Source: Oreohelix idahoensis
Lineage: Eukaryota > Mollusca > Gastropoda > Stylommatophora > Oreohelicidae
Length of the DNA stretch: 64,000 nt
Direction: 5' to 3'
NCBI GenBank assembly: GCA_024509875.1
Contig: JAMPIV010004907.1
Coordinates: forward strand, 127,501-191,500
The position numbers and the translations under genes are program-made. A model generated the notes under the pieces. The model was given only the letters and a program-made list of their open reading frames with translations. It searched no databases and was not told the DNA's origin. This document shows, in pieces, positions 1 through 15,862 of this stretch. Position 1 is the first letter of the stretch; every line of letters begins with the position of its first letter.

Positions 1-219
1 GAGAGGGAGCCCATAGGGATCCAGGATAATACACTAACATCGTACCTGGAAACTTATACAGCTTGACCCTACCTTTGATACCCATACACCTTTACTCTTT
101 TCAGAGAAGGGGGTATTACTTATAAGACCAGACTCTTATCTGGCACTATCCTGGTATCACCTAATACAACTTTTTGTCCACGATATCTAATATTTTAATA
201 ACATCTTAACCCTCTCGCG
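1..219. other. Unassigned sequence
   Basis: No coding similarity, repeat or RNA gene is visible. It leads into a truncated LINE fragment. Confidence 0.5.
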
Positions 220-650
220 ACACTGGTGTCTCAGTCCGGGATTTCGTTTACTACCCTGGTCATCAGTTCTACATTATTAATCTTGTCATCCCACAACAGT
301 CCTTACATTTTAGACAAGCACCCATTTATGAAAGCGTCTGAGGCTAGAGCGTTTGGTATAAGAACGGGAGATCGACAGGGATGCCTCTTGTCTCCATTTC
401 TTTTCTTACTAGCAATAGACTGGGTTATGAAAACATTGACGACATACAACAGAAGTGGAATCCAGTGGAATCTGACTAAACAGTTAGATGATTAGAATTT
501 GCTGATGACTTGGCTCTCCTGCCCCATAACCGTTATCAGATGCGGGAGACAATGAAAACACTCGATGAGAGGTCACATCAATTGGGTCTGAAAATACACA
601 GGGAACAGACAAAAATAATGAGGATAAATGCAGAACATGATAACTGTCAC
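220..650 (+). pseudogene. LINE reverse transcriptase fragment (palm region)
   Basis: The reading shows a reverse transcriptase palm block with GDRQGCLLSPFLFLLAIDWV, followed one frame away by EFADDLALLP, which carries the catalytic F-A-D-D, and then a thumb-like segment (GLKIHREQTKI). The switch of frame near 494 shows a small indel. Both ends are missing, so this is a decayed internal piece of a non-LTR retrotransposon. The FADD box and the IDWVM block are shared in style with the LINEs at 930-4020 and 13.7-15.6 kb. The clade is not certain. Confidence 0.8.
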
Positions 651-929
651 GGGTTGCCTCCCCTTTGCTCTGCAGTGGTGGTCCAACAATGGCCAAAACC
701 TAGAGTATATAATGTGGGTCTTCAAAAGTATCTATCTTCACACAAGATTACTCTTGGCAAAGATCCAAATAGAAGGATGGTGATGCTTTAACCTCAAGGG
801 AGTTTTCATAAGATAATTCAGACATCAAGAACAATGCTGAATTGGACAGAGCAATTGTCAACTTTGTATCTGCCGGCCAACTTTTGAGAAGAATTATTAT
901 GTATTTTGGCTCGTTCAAGCCCCAACTAG
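651..929. other. Junction sequence between LINE fragments
   Basis: Short ORFs here do not resemble a known protein. The segment bridges a LINE palm fragment and the next LINE copy, and may be degenerate LINE linker. Confidence 0.35.
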
Positions 930-2895
<1,966 letters not shown>

Positions 2896-2936
2896 CTGCT
2901 TTGACGGTCGGCGTCTAAGGATCAAAGAAGAAGAAG

Positions 2937-4020
2937 ATAGTGACAGTCTATGGAAAATACTGAGGGGTCATGGAATTCAAAGCTGCATAGTGTCAATCAT
3001 AAAAAGCCTCTATGCCAACTTTACGTGTAGCGTTGGGCAGGGCAACCTAACCTTTGAGGTGAAGACAGGAGTATGACAAGGATGCCCCTTATCAACCACT
3101 CTATTTTTAACAGTCATAGACTGGGCGATGCGCCAGACAACAGAGGGCAGTCCAAGAGGAATAAGATGGACTACATTTTCTTCTTTGGAAGATCTCGAAT
3201 ATGCAGATGACATTACACTACTAACACATTCACATCAACACATCCAGGAAAAAACGGATAGACTTAATAAGTATAGCCAGTAGGTGGGCCTGAACATCAA
3301 TCTAAAGAAGACAGGTCATGACGCTCAATGTGAGCAACCCTGAGCCCATATCAGTAAGGAATCAGCAACTGGAACAGACAGACACCTTCACATACCTAGG
3401 ATGCATAGTAACACCAGATGGCGGAGCAAGCAAAAACATCAACAACAGAATGAACAAAGCAAAAACAGCCTTTTTTAGTGTAAACAACATCTGGAAGTCC
3501 TCTCAGTACAGCACAAGGACAAAATTAAGATTATATCAGAGCTGTGAGCTTTCTGTGCTTCTCTATGGTGCGGAATGCTGGAGAGTTACAGAAAAGGAAA
3601 TGTCGAAATTGTCATCTTTTCACACAACATGCCTAAGAAATATTTTCCGAATCTTTTGGCCGAATACCATCACCAACTAAGAACTGCTTACTCGGAGCAA
3701 GCAAGAGGACATGCACACCATCATAACTGGCAGACGCTGGAATTGGGTTGGCCATGTCCTCAGAAGAGGCCCTGATGCCATCACAAGAACAGCTATGCTG
3801 TGGACCCCGGAAGGAAAACGAAAGAGAGGGCGACCAACAACTTGGCGGAGGACTGTGGAGGCTGAGATGTAAAGAATGAACCAGAGTTGGGGCACTGTAC
3901 GAAGGATGGCCACCGACCGAGCAAAGTCGAATCAATTTGTTGCTGCCCTACAAGACGCAACCAGGCGTAATGGCCACTGGCTGCTTTGGCGGTCGACGGC
4001 TAAGGAGATCAGAAGAAGAA
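2937..4020 (+). mobile_element. LINE family A, copy 2 (3' half)
   Basis: A second, closely related copy starts immediately after the AAG tail of copy 1 and re-reads the same RT segment from the palm (LWKILRGHGIQSCIVSIIKS) to the AAG-ended 3' tail at about 4009-4020. It carries SLEDLEYADDITL, the thumb region, SVLLYGAECW and GKRKRGRPTT. Stops at about 3074 (in TGV*QGCPLS), 3283 and 3678 destroy the frame. It retains the WNWVGHVLRRGPDAITRTA segment deleted from copy 1. Confidence 0.85.
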
Positions 4021-5580
4021 GCACACAACTGATGTAATTCAGTGAAATCTTAATTTCGTACTTTTGTTTTAAGTATTTTTAAAGTGACTGTGACATACGG
4101 GTGCATTAAACTCAAAATATTAAATCAACTATAAATGTGTACATATAAAAATAACAAATTTAACAATCAATTATATTTAACAGTGTAAAAAGAATAATTC
4201 TCTTTTAAAAAAGGTCATCACCACGTGGTGATATTGTGGATATTGAGGGACTTGTTTGAATGGTTCACTTGGCAGCTTTTAAGTTTGTACTTAGCTGCCT
4301 GTAAGTTTGGTTTCTGCTCCAGCCGATGGCTGGTTCTTTGCAGGTTATGGACTGGTTCACTCACGTCACTGGTCAAGTCTGGAGGTTGTGACGCGTTCAA
4401 AGAAATATCAGGGAGTAATCACGAAGCTGGTCCAGCGACTTCAAGACTCGTCTGATGATGGTGTCTAGCGTTGACAGCAGGCCACTTATACCGCACACTT
4501 TGTTCCAGAGATAGTAAACTCACCTGGCACTACCGACTAGCATTATGAAAGAAGAGAAACAGATACCCTGCTGAGTATTGGGTTTCCTGACAAAAATGAT
4601 GTGCCCCCCCCCCCCCTTTCTTTTCATTCCAACATCTCATCTACCTCAGAACTCTACCCTCCCTGAGCATTAATATTAATCCCAGTGAGCGGAAAACATT
4701 CATTACATTTATATTGAATATCTTTACATTTGCACTGGTTGAAAAGATGAATAATATAATACGTACAACAGTTCTATCATCATCCACTCCCTGCTCCATA
4801 TGGATCTTGAGACTACCTCTACTTTTGATTCTCTATTAGAAAGCTGCATAAAGCAGTCACCATCTCTTGCAGTGGTGGTTCATGAAACTATCCTTCTATA
4901 TGCTGAGGTTGCCAGCCTCGTATGACGTGAACATCCATTAGCAAAATTCAGATGTTAATAAATGCAAAATATAGAATTTTTAAATGTACAACTCACCCAA
5001 AATCTCTTTAGGAATACTGACTCCTGGCACAGAGAAATAGTTAAGGCAACTTGTTTAAGATAACTTTGTGTCCGATTATATCGGAGCTTTCGTCCCACGC
5101 ACGTGGTTGTTACAGTCTGACCAGGCACCAATCACAAGTGTTGTTTATAACATCTAGAATTGCCCAGCGAATTGGATTCAATCATGCGTGTTATGATGGG
5201 GTTTCTCCCAAAATTTCCACCGCGTATTTTAAATTTTATTTTTAAATTTAAAAACATGACCTCATCTTCCGACTTCTTCCGTTCTTTTAAGTAACCTTTC
5301 AAATTACGATTTATAACATCGCCTGCAGAAAGTGTGAACGCTAATTTGTCTACCCAGACAGGTTTCTCTGTAATAATTACACAGACAATGTTTGGACGGC
5401 GGCGATTAAGCGATTATCACCCGTATTAGAATTGGTTCAACAGACGAATAATTGCTGACATATCGCTTGCCCAGACTTTTCCTCACACACAATTTCTGCC
5501 TTTCTTTTGTAGTCTGACTCGGTATTGTCGCTATAAGCATTCAACACTACCTGTGTCAACAATAATTTTTACGCTGACCG
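4021..5580. other. Unassigned sequence with short poly-C
   Basis: AT-rich non-coding sequence. A 13-base poly-C run lies at 4604-4616. The only ORFs are short and match nothing I recognise. Confidence 0.5.
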
Positions 5581-5581
5581 T

Positions 5582-5950
5582 ATGAAGTCAAATCTGGTTC
5601 AACAAAGTAAGGCTACGTACACCATCACTAGTAGCTTCACGTGTGAATCGCGTAAAGTCATTTATACGATCATATGTAAACGTTGCTGCAAAACCTATAT
5701 TGGCCAAACAGGCAAACGACTTGGGGACAGATTCAGCCAGCACTTAAATGACATCTCTCAGCAAAAGTCCACACCAGTTGCCACACACTTCAATAGTCCT
5801 GACCACCAGGGTCCCATCGACATCCAGGTCACTGCGATCCGATCCTGCTCCTCTGACACTGCCAGCCGAGAACAGCTTGAGAACCGTCTTATCCACTGCA
5901 TGGGGTGTCTAAAACCAGCCGGTCTCAACACTTTCCACACCTTTGTCTGA
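5582..5950 (+). pseudogene. Penelope-like element GIY-YIG endonuclease domain
   Basis: A 122-residue frame with the GIY-YIG layout of Penelope-like retroelements: SFTCESRKVIYTIICKRC (residues about 18-35), then KTYIGQTGKRLGDRFSQHL, a histidine-rich VATHFNSPDH segment, and a C-terminal EQLENRLIHCMGCLKPAGLN block with the conserved glutamate. In intact elements this domain follows the reverse transcriptase and nicks DNA for target-primed reverse transcription. No RT is visible upstream, so the copy is 5'-truncated at about 5580. The endonuclease frame itself has no stop until 5948. Confidence 0.88.
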
Positions 5951-6420
5951 GGTCACCCTTTCCTCTCTTGCTCTACTTGGACTCTTTCCACTCTTATCCT
6001 ATTCTTCTATTTTTATGCCATCCGCCATAATATGTATGGATGTACACGTTTTCTAATTTGTCTTGATTTTTTATTTCATATTCATTTATCTCCTACTTAT
6101 TCTGTCCTCTTCTATTTCCAGTCCCCACTTTTATTATATTTGGGTAGTTTTTTGTTCAGTTTCGTTTTTTAGTTTTTAGTTTCTTAGTATGTATTGTGTA
6201 CATCCGGAGTCAGAAGTCACTTCCTTTTCAGCCATGCTTCGCCTTCAGGGAAGTACCTAGGTTTTATTTTTATTTTTATATTTCTTTAAGTTCTTATGTC
6301 TCCTATCTAGCCTTCACTTTCTTTCTTTTCCTGACGAAGGCCTTGTTGCCGTAACGTAGACTACTTTTTTTGTCTTTTGTCCTCGTAAGACGAATCACCT
6401 TTTTTCGATTTTTTTTCAAA
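5582..6420 (+). mobile_element. Penelope-like element, 5'-truncated
   Basis: After the GIY-YIG frame comes a T-rich 3' region ending with CCTGACGAAGGCC...GCCGTAACGTAGAC (about 6335-6365) and TCGTAAGACGAATCACC. The GACGAAGGCC/AACGT signature is typical of Penelope terminal sequence and recurs in reverse at 7790-7895. The boundaries are estimates. Confidence 0.7.
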
Positions 6421-6599
6421 CCCACCCATTCAACAAAGTAAGCGGTTATAATTAATCTTTAAGGGTGGTCAATTATCCGTGAAATAACACTATAACAGTA
6501 TGAACAGAAGTCAACAAATCTAAGACGCGGCGATGGGGCAGATCTATGTGCGTAAAATGAAGAAATAAATGGAAAGTTGCAGAGAGAGAGAGAGAGAAT

Positions 6600-7245
6600 G
6601 GCCAATTCTGTGACAATAACAAGGTTGAACTTGAAGAAACCTCACTGCAAAATGTAACATCGTACACATACAAGTATCTTGGCAGCAATATAGACAACGT
6701 TAGAGGGACAAACAGTGATATCAAAATAAGAATATAACAAGCAAGAGGAGCTTTCTTTGCATTGAGAAATATATGGAGATCAAGAGAAATCGGATCCAAC
6801 ACAAAAATAAGAATCTTCAACTCAAATGTCACGTAAGTATTATTATATGACTCTGAAAAAATGGAACAACAAAAACGACAACCAAAAACCTACAGACTTT
6901 CATCAATGGGTGCTTGCGTAGAATAGAAGGATTAAAATGGTATGACAAGGTTACCAATGTGAAACTGATGACAAGAGCCAGACAATTGCCAGTGGAACAA
7001 GTGATGAGAAGAAGACGATGAAGATTGATAGGACACACACTGAGGAAACCTGTCGATAGCATTACAAAGCAGTCATAGTTTTGGAACCCCCCAGGGCAAG
7101 AGAGGCAGAGGTAAACCAAGAAGCAGAAGAGAGCTGGAAACATAGGTGAAAATGATGAGGAGAACGTGGAAAGAACTTGAGATGATGGCACGTGACAGGA
7201 GGACTTGGCATGTGTTTGTTGAAGGCCTTTGCTCCTTGGGGTTAT
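6600..7245 (+). pseudogene. LINE RT C-terminal fragment, decayed
   Basis: Reading on the + strand gives SYTYLGSNIDN, a thumb/connection stretch (GAFFALRNIWRSREIGSNTK), GKRGRGKPRRRAEE and RRTWHVFVEGLCSLG. These match the post-catalytic half of the LINE RTs elsewhere in the window. Stops and frame changes are frequent. A short GA repeat (about 6583-6597) precedes it. Confidence 0.8.
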
Positions 7246-7789
7246 GAATGAATGACCCTGTTGCGTTACTAAATGAGCGTTCATAGGTTTGGCCAAGAAT
7301 AAGTCTAGAAGGTGTAACGTTGTAACGCCAACAGTAAACCATCACCAAATAAAAGCTCCAATATAGTAGACGATGCATACTTTTATTGTCCAGGCATTGC
7401 TCCAATCATTTCATAGATCATCAATTTAGAACACATGCATTTTAGCCATACACTGGGCCTTTGCAATCAATATGATACAAGATACGAACTGGTCCGTCCG
7501 TCTTGAGTCCGCACTAAAGTCGTCTAACGCGACTTGGTTGACATTATTAACGAATCAAATAGAGTTTAAAACATACTTCCTTTTGTCAATATATTATCTG
7601 GCAATCACACGCATTTGCTGATGCCTCATAATGTAGAATCATTCAGTGGACATATACACTTCCAAATCTGGGGCTCCTCGCAAACACATGCACACTCTAC
7701 CGAAACACAGTGAGAAGACCGTTACCAGACGCCGCTCACGTATGCCTATTTTTGTCATCTTCTGCTTGCAGGTATTAACGGTAGAATGA

Positions 7790-7895
7790 AAAAATATATA
7801 TATACAAAAACACACAAATAGTAATACGTCTTACAAAGAGAAAGGACAAGAAAAACCTACGTTGTGGCCACTAGGCCTTCGCCAGTTGCAGGTAT
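7790..7895 (-). mobile_element. Penelope-like 3' terminal fragment
   Basis: The reverse complement reads GCGAAGGCC...GGCCACAACGTAGG, then TTTTTCTTGTCCTTTC and TTTGTAAGACGTATTAC. This parallels the 3' region of the Penelope-like element at about 6335-6400 (GACGAAGGCC, AACGTAGAC, TTTTTGTC, CGTAAGACGAATCACC). It is a non-coding remnant of the same family in the opposite orientation. Confidence 0.6.
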
Positions 7896-8009
7896 TAACT
7901 ACGTCATACTGTGTTGGCGTAGCTCCGTATAATATAGTTTTGTTAGAGCATAATAACGCTCTCCACAAGCAAACCCGTTGGGGTGTACAAAATAATCCGT
8001 AACAGACCC

Positions 8010-8165
8010 ATTTATGAGATCGTCCGTGGGTAGAACGCAGGCTTCTCGCGGCAAAGGTAGCGGGTTGGAATCACGGTGGCGTCACGCTAGAGTCTACCCA
8101 GCTGTAAATGATACCTGATTCTGCTCTTGAGTTAGGAAAAGTACAGGCAGACAGGAGTGCAACTG
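8010..8165 (+). mobile_element. tRNA-derived SINE
   Basis: The 5' part resembles a tRNA with an A-box-like region (GTGGGTAGAACGCAGG) and a B-box-like GGGTTGGAATC. It is followed by a body TCTACCCAGCTGTAAATGAT and CTGATTCTGCTCTTGAG. The same body occurs in reverse at 17.7-17.9 kb, and its CCCAG...GGTACC core recurs in the SINEs at 26.2 and 59.2 kb. Ends are approximate. Confidence 0.7.
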
Positions 8166-11232
<3,067 letters not shown>

Positions 11233-11325
11233 CCATTTTTGTTTCATTGCCACTAGAGGGCAGAGCTTATTCCCGTTTCTTTGTCTAAAACCCATGCACG
11301 TTACATCAGAATGATCTAAGGTTCT

Positions 11326-11437
11326 GATTGGCTGAGAGCTAACTGCAGTTGAAATGCAGAGCCTCCCATTGGCTTTAGAACCACGCCGCGCATATGACGT
11401 CATGAAGTCGGCGCGTGGGGGTCTTGATTATAAAAGG
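11326..11437 (+). promoter_or_regulatory. Pol II promoter-like island (two inverted CCAAT, CRE, TATA)
   Basis: Two inverted CCAAT boxes (GATTGGCT 11326-11333, CATTGGCT 11367-11374), a perfect CRE palindrome TGACGTCA (11395-11402) and TATAAAAGG (11429-11437) are spaced as in a core promoter. Transcription would start near 11460. A consensus 5' splice site TG|GTAAGC at 11531-11538 follows. No coding exon is seen, so this could be a host promoter with a 5' UTR exon or the U3 region of an unrecognised LTR. Confidence 0.6.
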
Positions 11438-13671
11438 CCTATATTTCATAGCCTCTTTCTCTTTTAATGAAAAATTGCCAAGCCGGTTGCCAGAGTCAAG
11501 TCGATTGCCTTCAGTAGGACATTCGAGATTTGGTAAGCATGAATTTTTGCTTGAGGACTTTATTTAATTTTTCTAGTCCTAGCCGATCATTTAAGTTTCT
11601 TTGGGCAGTTTAAGTTTAATGTTAATTCTTAAAGCCAGAGCCATCAAATACGATCTTAGTGATAGACTTGAGAAACTTTATAGGTCCATTTAATTCCTTG
11701 TTGAAGGAATAGCGGCATGGTTTAAAAGTTGAGATATCACCGCTTTGTATTATTGCAAAGTAGGTCGGGAGAGAAACCCGCATCTCTGGTATATTTGTTT
11801 ACAGAATGACGGGAGTCGGTGTATTTGTGATTTTATTGAGAATGTAATGCTGCTCGTTAATTATAGTTACCCATCTATCTGTAAGCACGGGAGTAAGAGG
11901 TGGAATTTGTAAAGCACGTGTACGCGTTGGTTACGGTATATTTATTGATACGATGTTCAGAGGGACGAGGGGGAGAGAAGCACGTGGTCATAAAATTGTA
12001 ACCACGTGTTTGTAACCTACTGAGATTTAATTGATAACCATTATGTATAACTTTTGACGGCATGTAGATGGTAGCGTAAACAGGGTTATATGTTATTGAT
12101 TGTGCATTGTTATTATGTGTATTCAGAAGATGGAGATGAAATTTATTTCTGTTAAGGGAATAATACTTTATTTCAATTTTGAGGTGATTAATCATACTGA
12201 CGGGAATTTTAGGAATTCCTAGAGAGGGCTAGTTTTATTTTGTGTTAATAATTTGCTGCATGTAGTGTCAGCGTAAGAAGTAGGCCACAGTACGTCTGCC
12301 CAGACGGGCCAGTGAAAATATTGTTGTTGCTCGGAGTTAGTCAGGCAGAACAGGCGATCTGGGTTAGCCAATGTTTACCTTGTGGGCTCAGGTAGAGAAG
12401 GGAACAGGGGAGTAGCGGACGGTGTTGGCATGAGTTTTGTATGGAGGTGCATAACGGGTTGAAGAGTAAGGGAGTTATTTGTTATTTGAAATAGATTTAT
12501 TACGTTTTGTTTAGCTGTTGTTTTGTTTCGTCTGAACAGCAGGTACCGGCTTTTTGTGGGGAAGAGCAGAATTTTTGATACCACAAAAATTTCTCCCACG
12601 GCGAAGTTGTGGCATTTGCCGAGCAGTTAGTTGTGTTCAGGAGATTCCAGGATAGGCTGTGTAGAACCGAAGTCTGTGCAGAGATTGTGTAGACACTTCA
12701 TAGTCGTTCCAGCTATCAGTGGACTTAGAGTTTTTAGAATTTCATGTGTGCCTCCTCGCACTTTATGTATTTGACATGCTTATTTTGTTTATGAGCACTT
12801 TTGTATTTTATAGGTGTATAATAAACTTGTATAAATTGTAGCTGGCATCAGTCATTTCATTTAAGTACAGTGGCTATATGTTGTCTGTATCTTGGTGTTT
12901 GTGAAGCTTGATATAACCTTATCCCCTTAGGGTAGCTAGAGGTCGTTGACAACTATAGCACATAAGACGTCCGAAGTGGCGAGGAAAGAATCAACCTCGG
13001 TTCTTAACCTCGGAGCCAATAGTGTCAACTGTTCACATTTCACTATCATTTTCTTCTAAATCTATCTTTTCAGTCTTCCTTCTCACTAGTGTCTTGTCAC
13101 TGTATGTAGACAGTCTCTAGTCCTAAATCCATTTCGTGACAATCTTGTAGTGATATTTCTTCAAGTACAGTATTGTAATCGTTTCCTGCATTTACTCACA
13201 TCATCTTTGTTTTCTCCCTGTGTATTTTTAGACCGACTAGCTGTGACCTCTCATCAAGTATCTGCATGTTGTAATGCATCTGATTATGGCTATGTACAGA
13301 AGAGCCAGTTCGTTGGCGAAATTGTTAATTGTACGTTAACTATTGCAGACAAAATGATCTTTTAAGTAAAAAGTGTTTGAATAATCCTGCTTTTACAATG
13401 ATCTTCAGACAGCACGAGACAGGCCCCAATCGTTGCAGTACTCAAATAAAAGCATGTGCACTTTATTTCTCCCCCAACCACCACCATACACAAGCATGCA
13501 CGCACACACAATCACACAATAGATTCAGCTTGCCAAACGTTTGTGTCTTTAACTCATCAGACTGTTGTCACGATGGTGATAACTTGTTACTACTTTTTAA
13601 AATCTCATTTTACACAGTACAGTTTATTGAGTCTGGTTTTTTTATTTTTTAAGGTGTGTATTACATTATTA
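11438..13671. other. Possible transcribed region or solo LTR, no coding sequence
   Basis: Downstream of the promoter island there is a splice-donor-like site (11533), no long ORF, and an AATAAA at 12820-12825 within a T-rich segment. This might be one non-coding transcription unit or the body of a large LTR. I could not find terminal repeats or a target duplication. Confidence 0.3.
12820..12825 (+). terminator. Polyadenylation signal AATAAA
   Basis: AATAAA in GTGTATAATAAACTTG, with GT/T-rich sequence in the next 70 bases. It lies 1.4 kb downstream of the TATA box at 11429. Confidence 0.4.
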
Positions 13672-13714
13672 ACCTCTACACCTCACGGTAGAAGAGGAAC
13701 GACTAGGTAAGTAA
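13672..13714 (+). mobile_element. 3' end fragment of the RTE-like LINE
   Basis: The sequence CCTCTACACCTCACGGTAGA then GGAACGACTAGGTAAGTAAG repeats the terminal 40 bases of the complete LINE at 34347-37723. It is followed by an ATA-type simple repeat. It is a severely 5'-truncated copy, tail-to-tail with the next LINE. Confidence 0.75.
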
Positions 13715-15560
13715 GTATTAATAATAATAATAAATTCTTTAAGCACCAAACACGGCGCATAAGGCAGAAACCAGTGCTCTCCAGGTTGTTCGTTGTGACG
13801 CCACTCCTCTTAGCTCTTGCACATTGTTTAATCCCAACGTTCTTCCTTCTCTTATTATTGTTCTTCTGAGTGTTTCTTTTGGTCTTCCTTTTTTCCTCTT
13901 ACCCTCAGGAACCCAAGTGAGTGCCTGCAATGGTATTCTGTTGTTTTGCATTCGTAGGACATGACCGATATATGACCATCGTCTTTTCCTTATATAGTTT
14001 GAGACATATTTCTGCCTAGAGTCTTCTCTTATTTGTCGATTAGTCTTGAATTCTTTCCAACTGATGTTCATGAGTTTTCTAAGACATTTGTTCTCGAATG
14101 TATTCAGCCTGTTCTCCAATGATTTTGTTATTTTCCAACTCTCACAGCCGTATGTTAACACTGAGATAACATTTGAATTAAACAGACGAAGCTTGGTATG
14201 TACATTCAATGATCGTAATTTCCAAATGTTAGATAATCTATTGAAGGCGCTAGCTGCCAAAGCAATTCTAGTATGAATTTCTCTTGTTGTGTCACCATCC
14301 TGAGTCATTTTACTGCCTAAATAATTGAAACTTTCAACTTTCTGTAGTTTTTCCCCGTTCAGGATGATATTAAAGGTCTCGTTAGAAAAGTTCATAACTT
14401 TAGTTTTAGAGGCATTTATTTGGAGACCTATTTTAACCGAAAGATGACACAAATTATTTACTGCTTCTTGGGATTGTCTGGGTGTTGAACTTAAGAATGC
14501 TAAATCATCTGCGAAATCCAGGTCCCCCAGGAATTTTCCAGTTGTCCATTTTATACCTAATTGTTCATTGTGGGTATAGTTTCTCATAACCCAATCAATA
14601 GCTATTCCAAAAAGTAGTGGTGACATAATACAGCCTTGTTTCACCCCTGTTTCTACTGTAAACCATTCTGTATTCCCTTTATTTGTTCTAACACAACATC
14701 TTGCATTGTCATATAGCGCTTTGATTATATTCACATATTTTGTTGGAAAACCATATATTGTAAGTATCTTCCACAATGATGGGCGGTGTAGACTATCAAA
14801 GGCTTTTTGAAAATCGACGAAGGTGATAATAAGTGGCGATTGCATTTCCACTGATTCTTCTATAATTGTTCTTAGTGTGAATATTTGATCAATACATGAT
14901 CGTTTCGGCCTGAAACCCGCTTGTTCTTTCTATCATTTCGTCAGCATGCAATTTAAGTCTTTCTAACATCATGCAACATAATAATTTCCAGGTACTGATA
15001 ATAGAGATATACCACGCCAGTTATTATAGTCTGATAGATCACCTTTCTTCGGTAACTTTACAATAATACTGTCTTTCCATTGTTGTGGTGGTTGTTCTTC
15101 TCTCCATACTTCATTTATAATATCTAAAATTCTCAAGAGGTTGTTGTCATTAACTGCTTTAATCATTTCGCCTGAAATTTCGTCAACTCCAGCAGCTTTA
15201 AAATTTTTAAATCTTTTAACGGCTTGTTTGATCTCGTCCAGCGTGAATTCATCGCAAGTTATTGGCAAGGTGGTTGTGGGTGTTTCATTATTAAAATCAG
15301 GTGTTACTGTTGGTGGTGGTCTGTTTAGCACCTCCATGAAGTGCTCAGCCCATCTCTTCATTTGTTCTTTTTCTGTTGGTATTGGATTCCCTAATTTATC
15401 TTTAACAGGTGTTTCCATATCAGTAGGCTGGTGACATAGTTGTTTTGTAATTTGATAAAGGCACCTACTATTACCAGTTCTTGCAGCATTTTCAGCTTCT
15501 ACAGCCAGTTCATTGATGAAATGTCTTTTGTCTCTTCGACAATGTATTACGTACATTATT
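13715..15560 (-). mobile_element. LINE family B, antisense, 5'-truncated
   Basis: A non-LTR retrotransposon in reverse orientation covering the pre-RT region to the 3' end, closing in a TTATTATTA tail (13715-13735 on the + strand as AATAATAATA). It is truncated 5' of the RT. No endonuclease is present. Confidence 0.85.
13739..15556 (-). pseudogene. LINE family B reverse transcriptase
   Basis: The upstream frame (15556-14969) carries EIKQAVKRFKNFKAAGVDEI, SIIVKLPKKGDLSDYNNWRG and ISLLSVPG. After frame changes around 14851-14969 a 370-codon open frame (14851-13739) carries TFVDFQKAFDSLHRPSLWKI, GVKQGCIMSPLLFGIAIDWV, DLDFADDLAFLSS (catalytic F-A-D-D), a full thumb region, SVLTYGCESWKI and the C-terminal GKRKKGRPKETLRRT. 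The long intact second half shows it is younger than family A. It lacks an endonuclease, so it is a dead 5'-truncated copy. Confidence 0.88.
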
Positions 15561-15670
15561 TTAAAAATAAATAGGAAATTAAAAATATTTTAAACTAGTT
15601 AAATATTATAATAATTAAACGATATTTCAGCTGAGATCATAATATTAAAATAAGTTGTCCACGACGGAGT

Positions 15671-15862
15671 TGTTAACTATTGAGGATAAAAATTTACTAT
15701 TGCGAATGAAAGTTAACTATTGCTAATAAAAGTTAACTATTGCGAATAAAAGTTAACTATTGCAGATAAAAATTAACTATTGCGGATAAAAGTTAACGCA
15801 TGCGGATGAAAGTTAACTATTACGGATAAAAGTTAACGCATGGGGATAAAAGTTAACTACTG
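15671..15862. repeat. 20-bp minisatellite
   Basis: About nine or ten tandem copies of a 20-bp unit close to GATAAAAGTTAACTATTGCG, with variants such as GTTAACGCATGCGGAT. The unit contains GTTAAC. It sits just beyond the 5'-truncated end of the antisense LINE. Confidence 0.9.
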
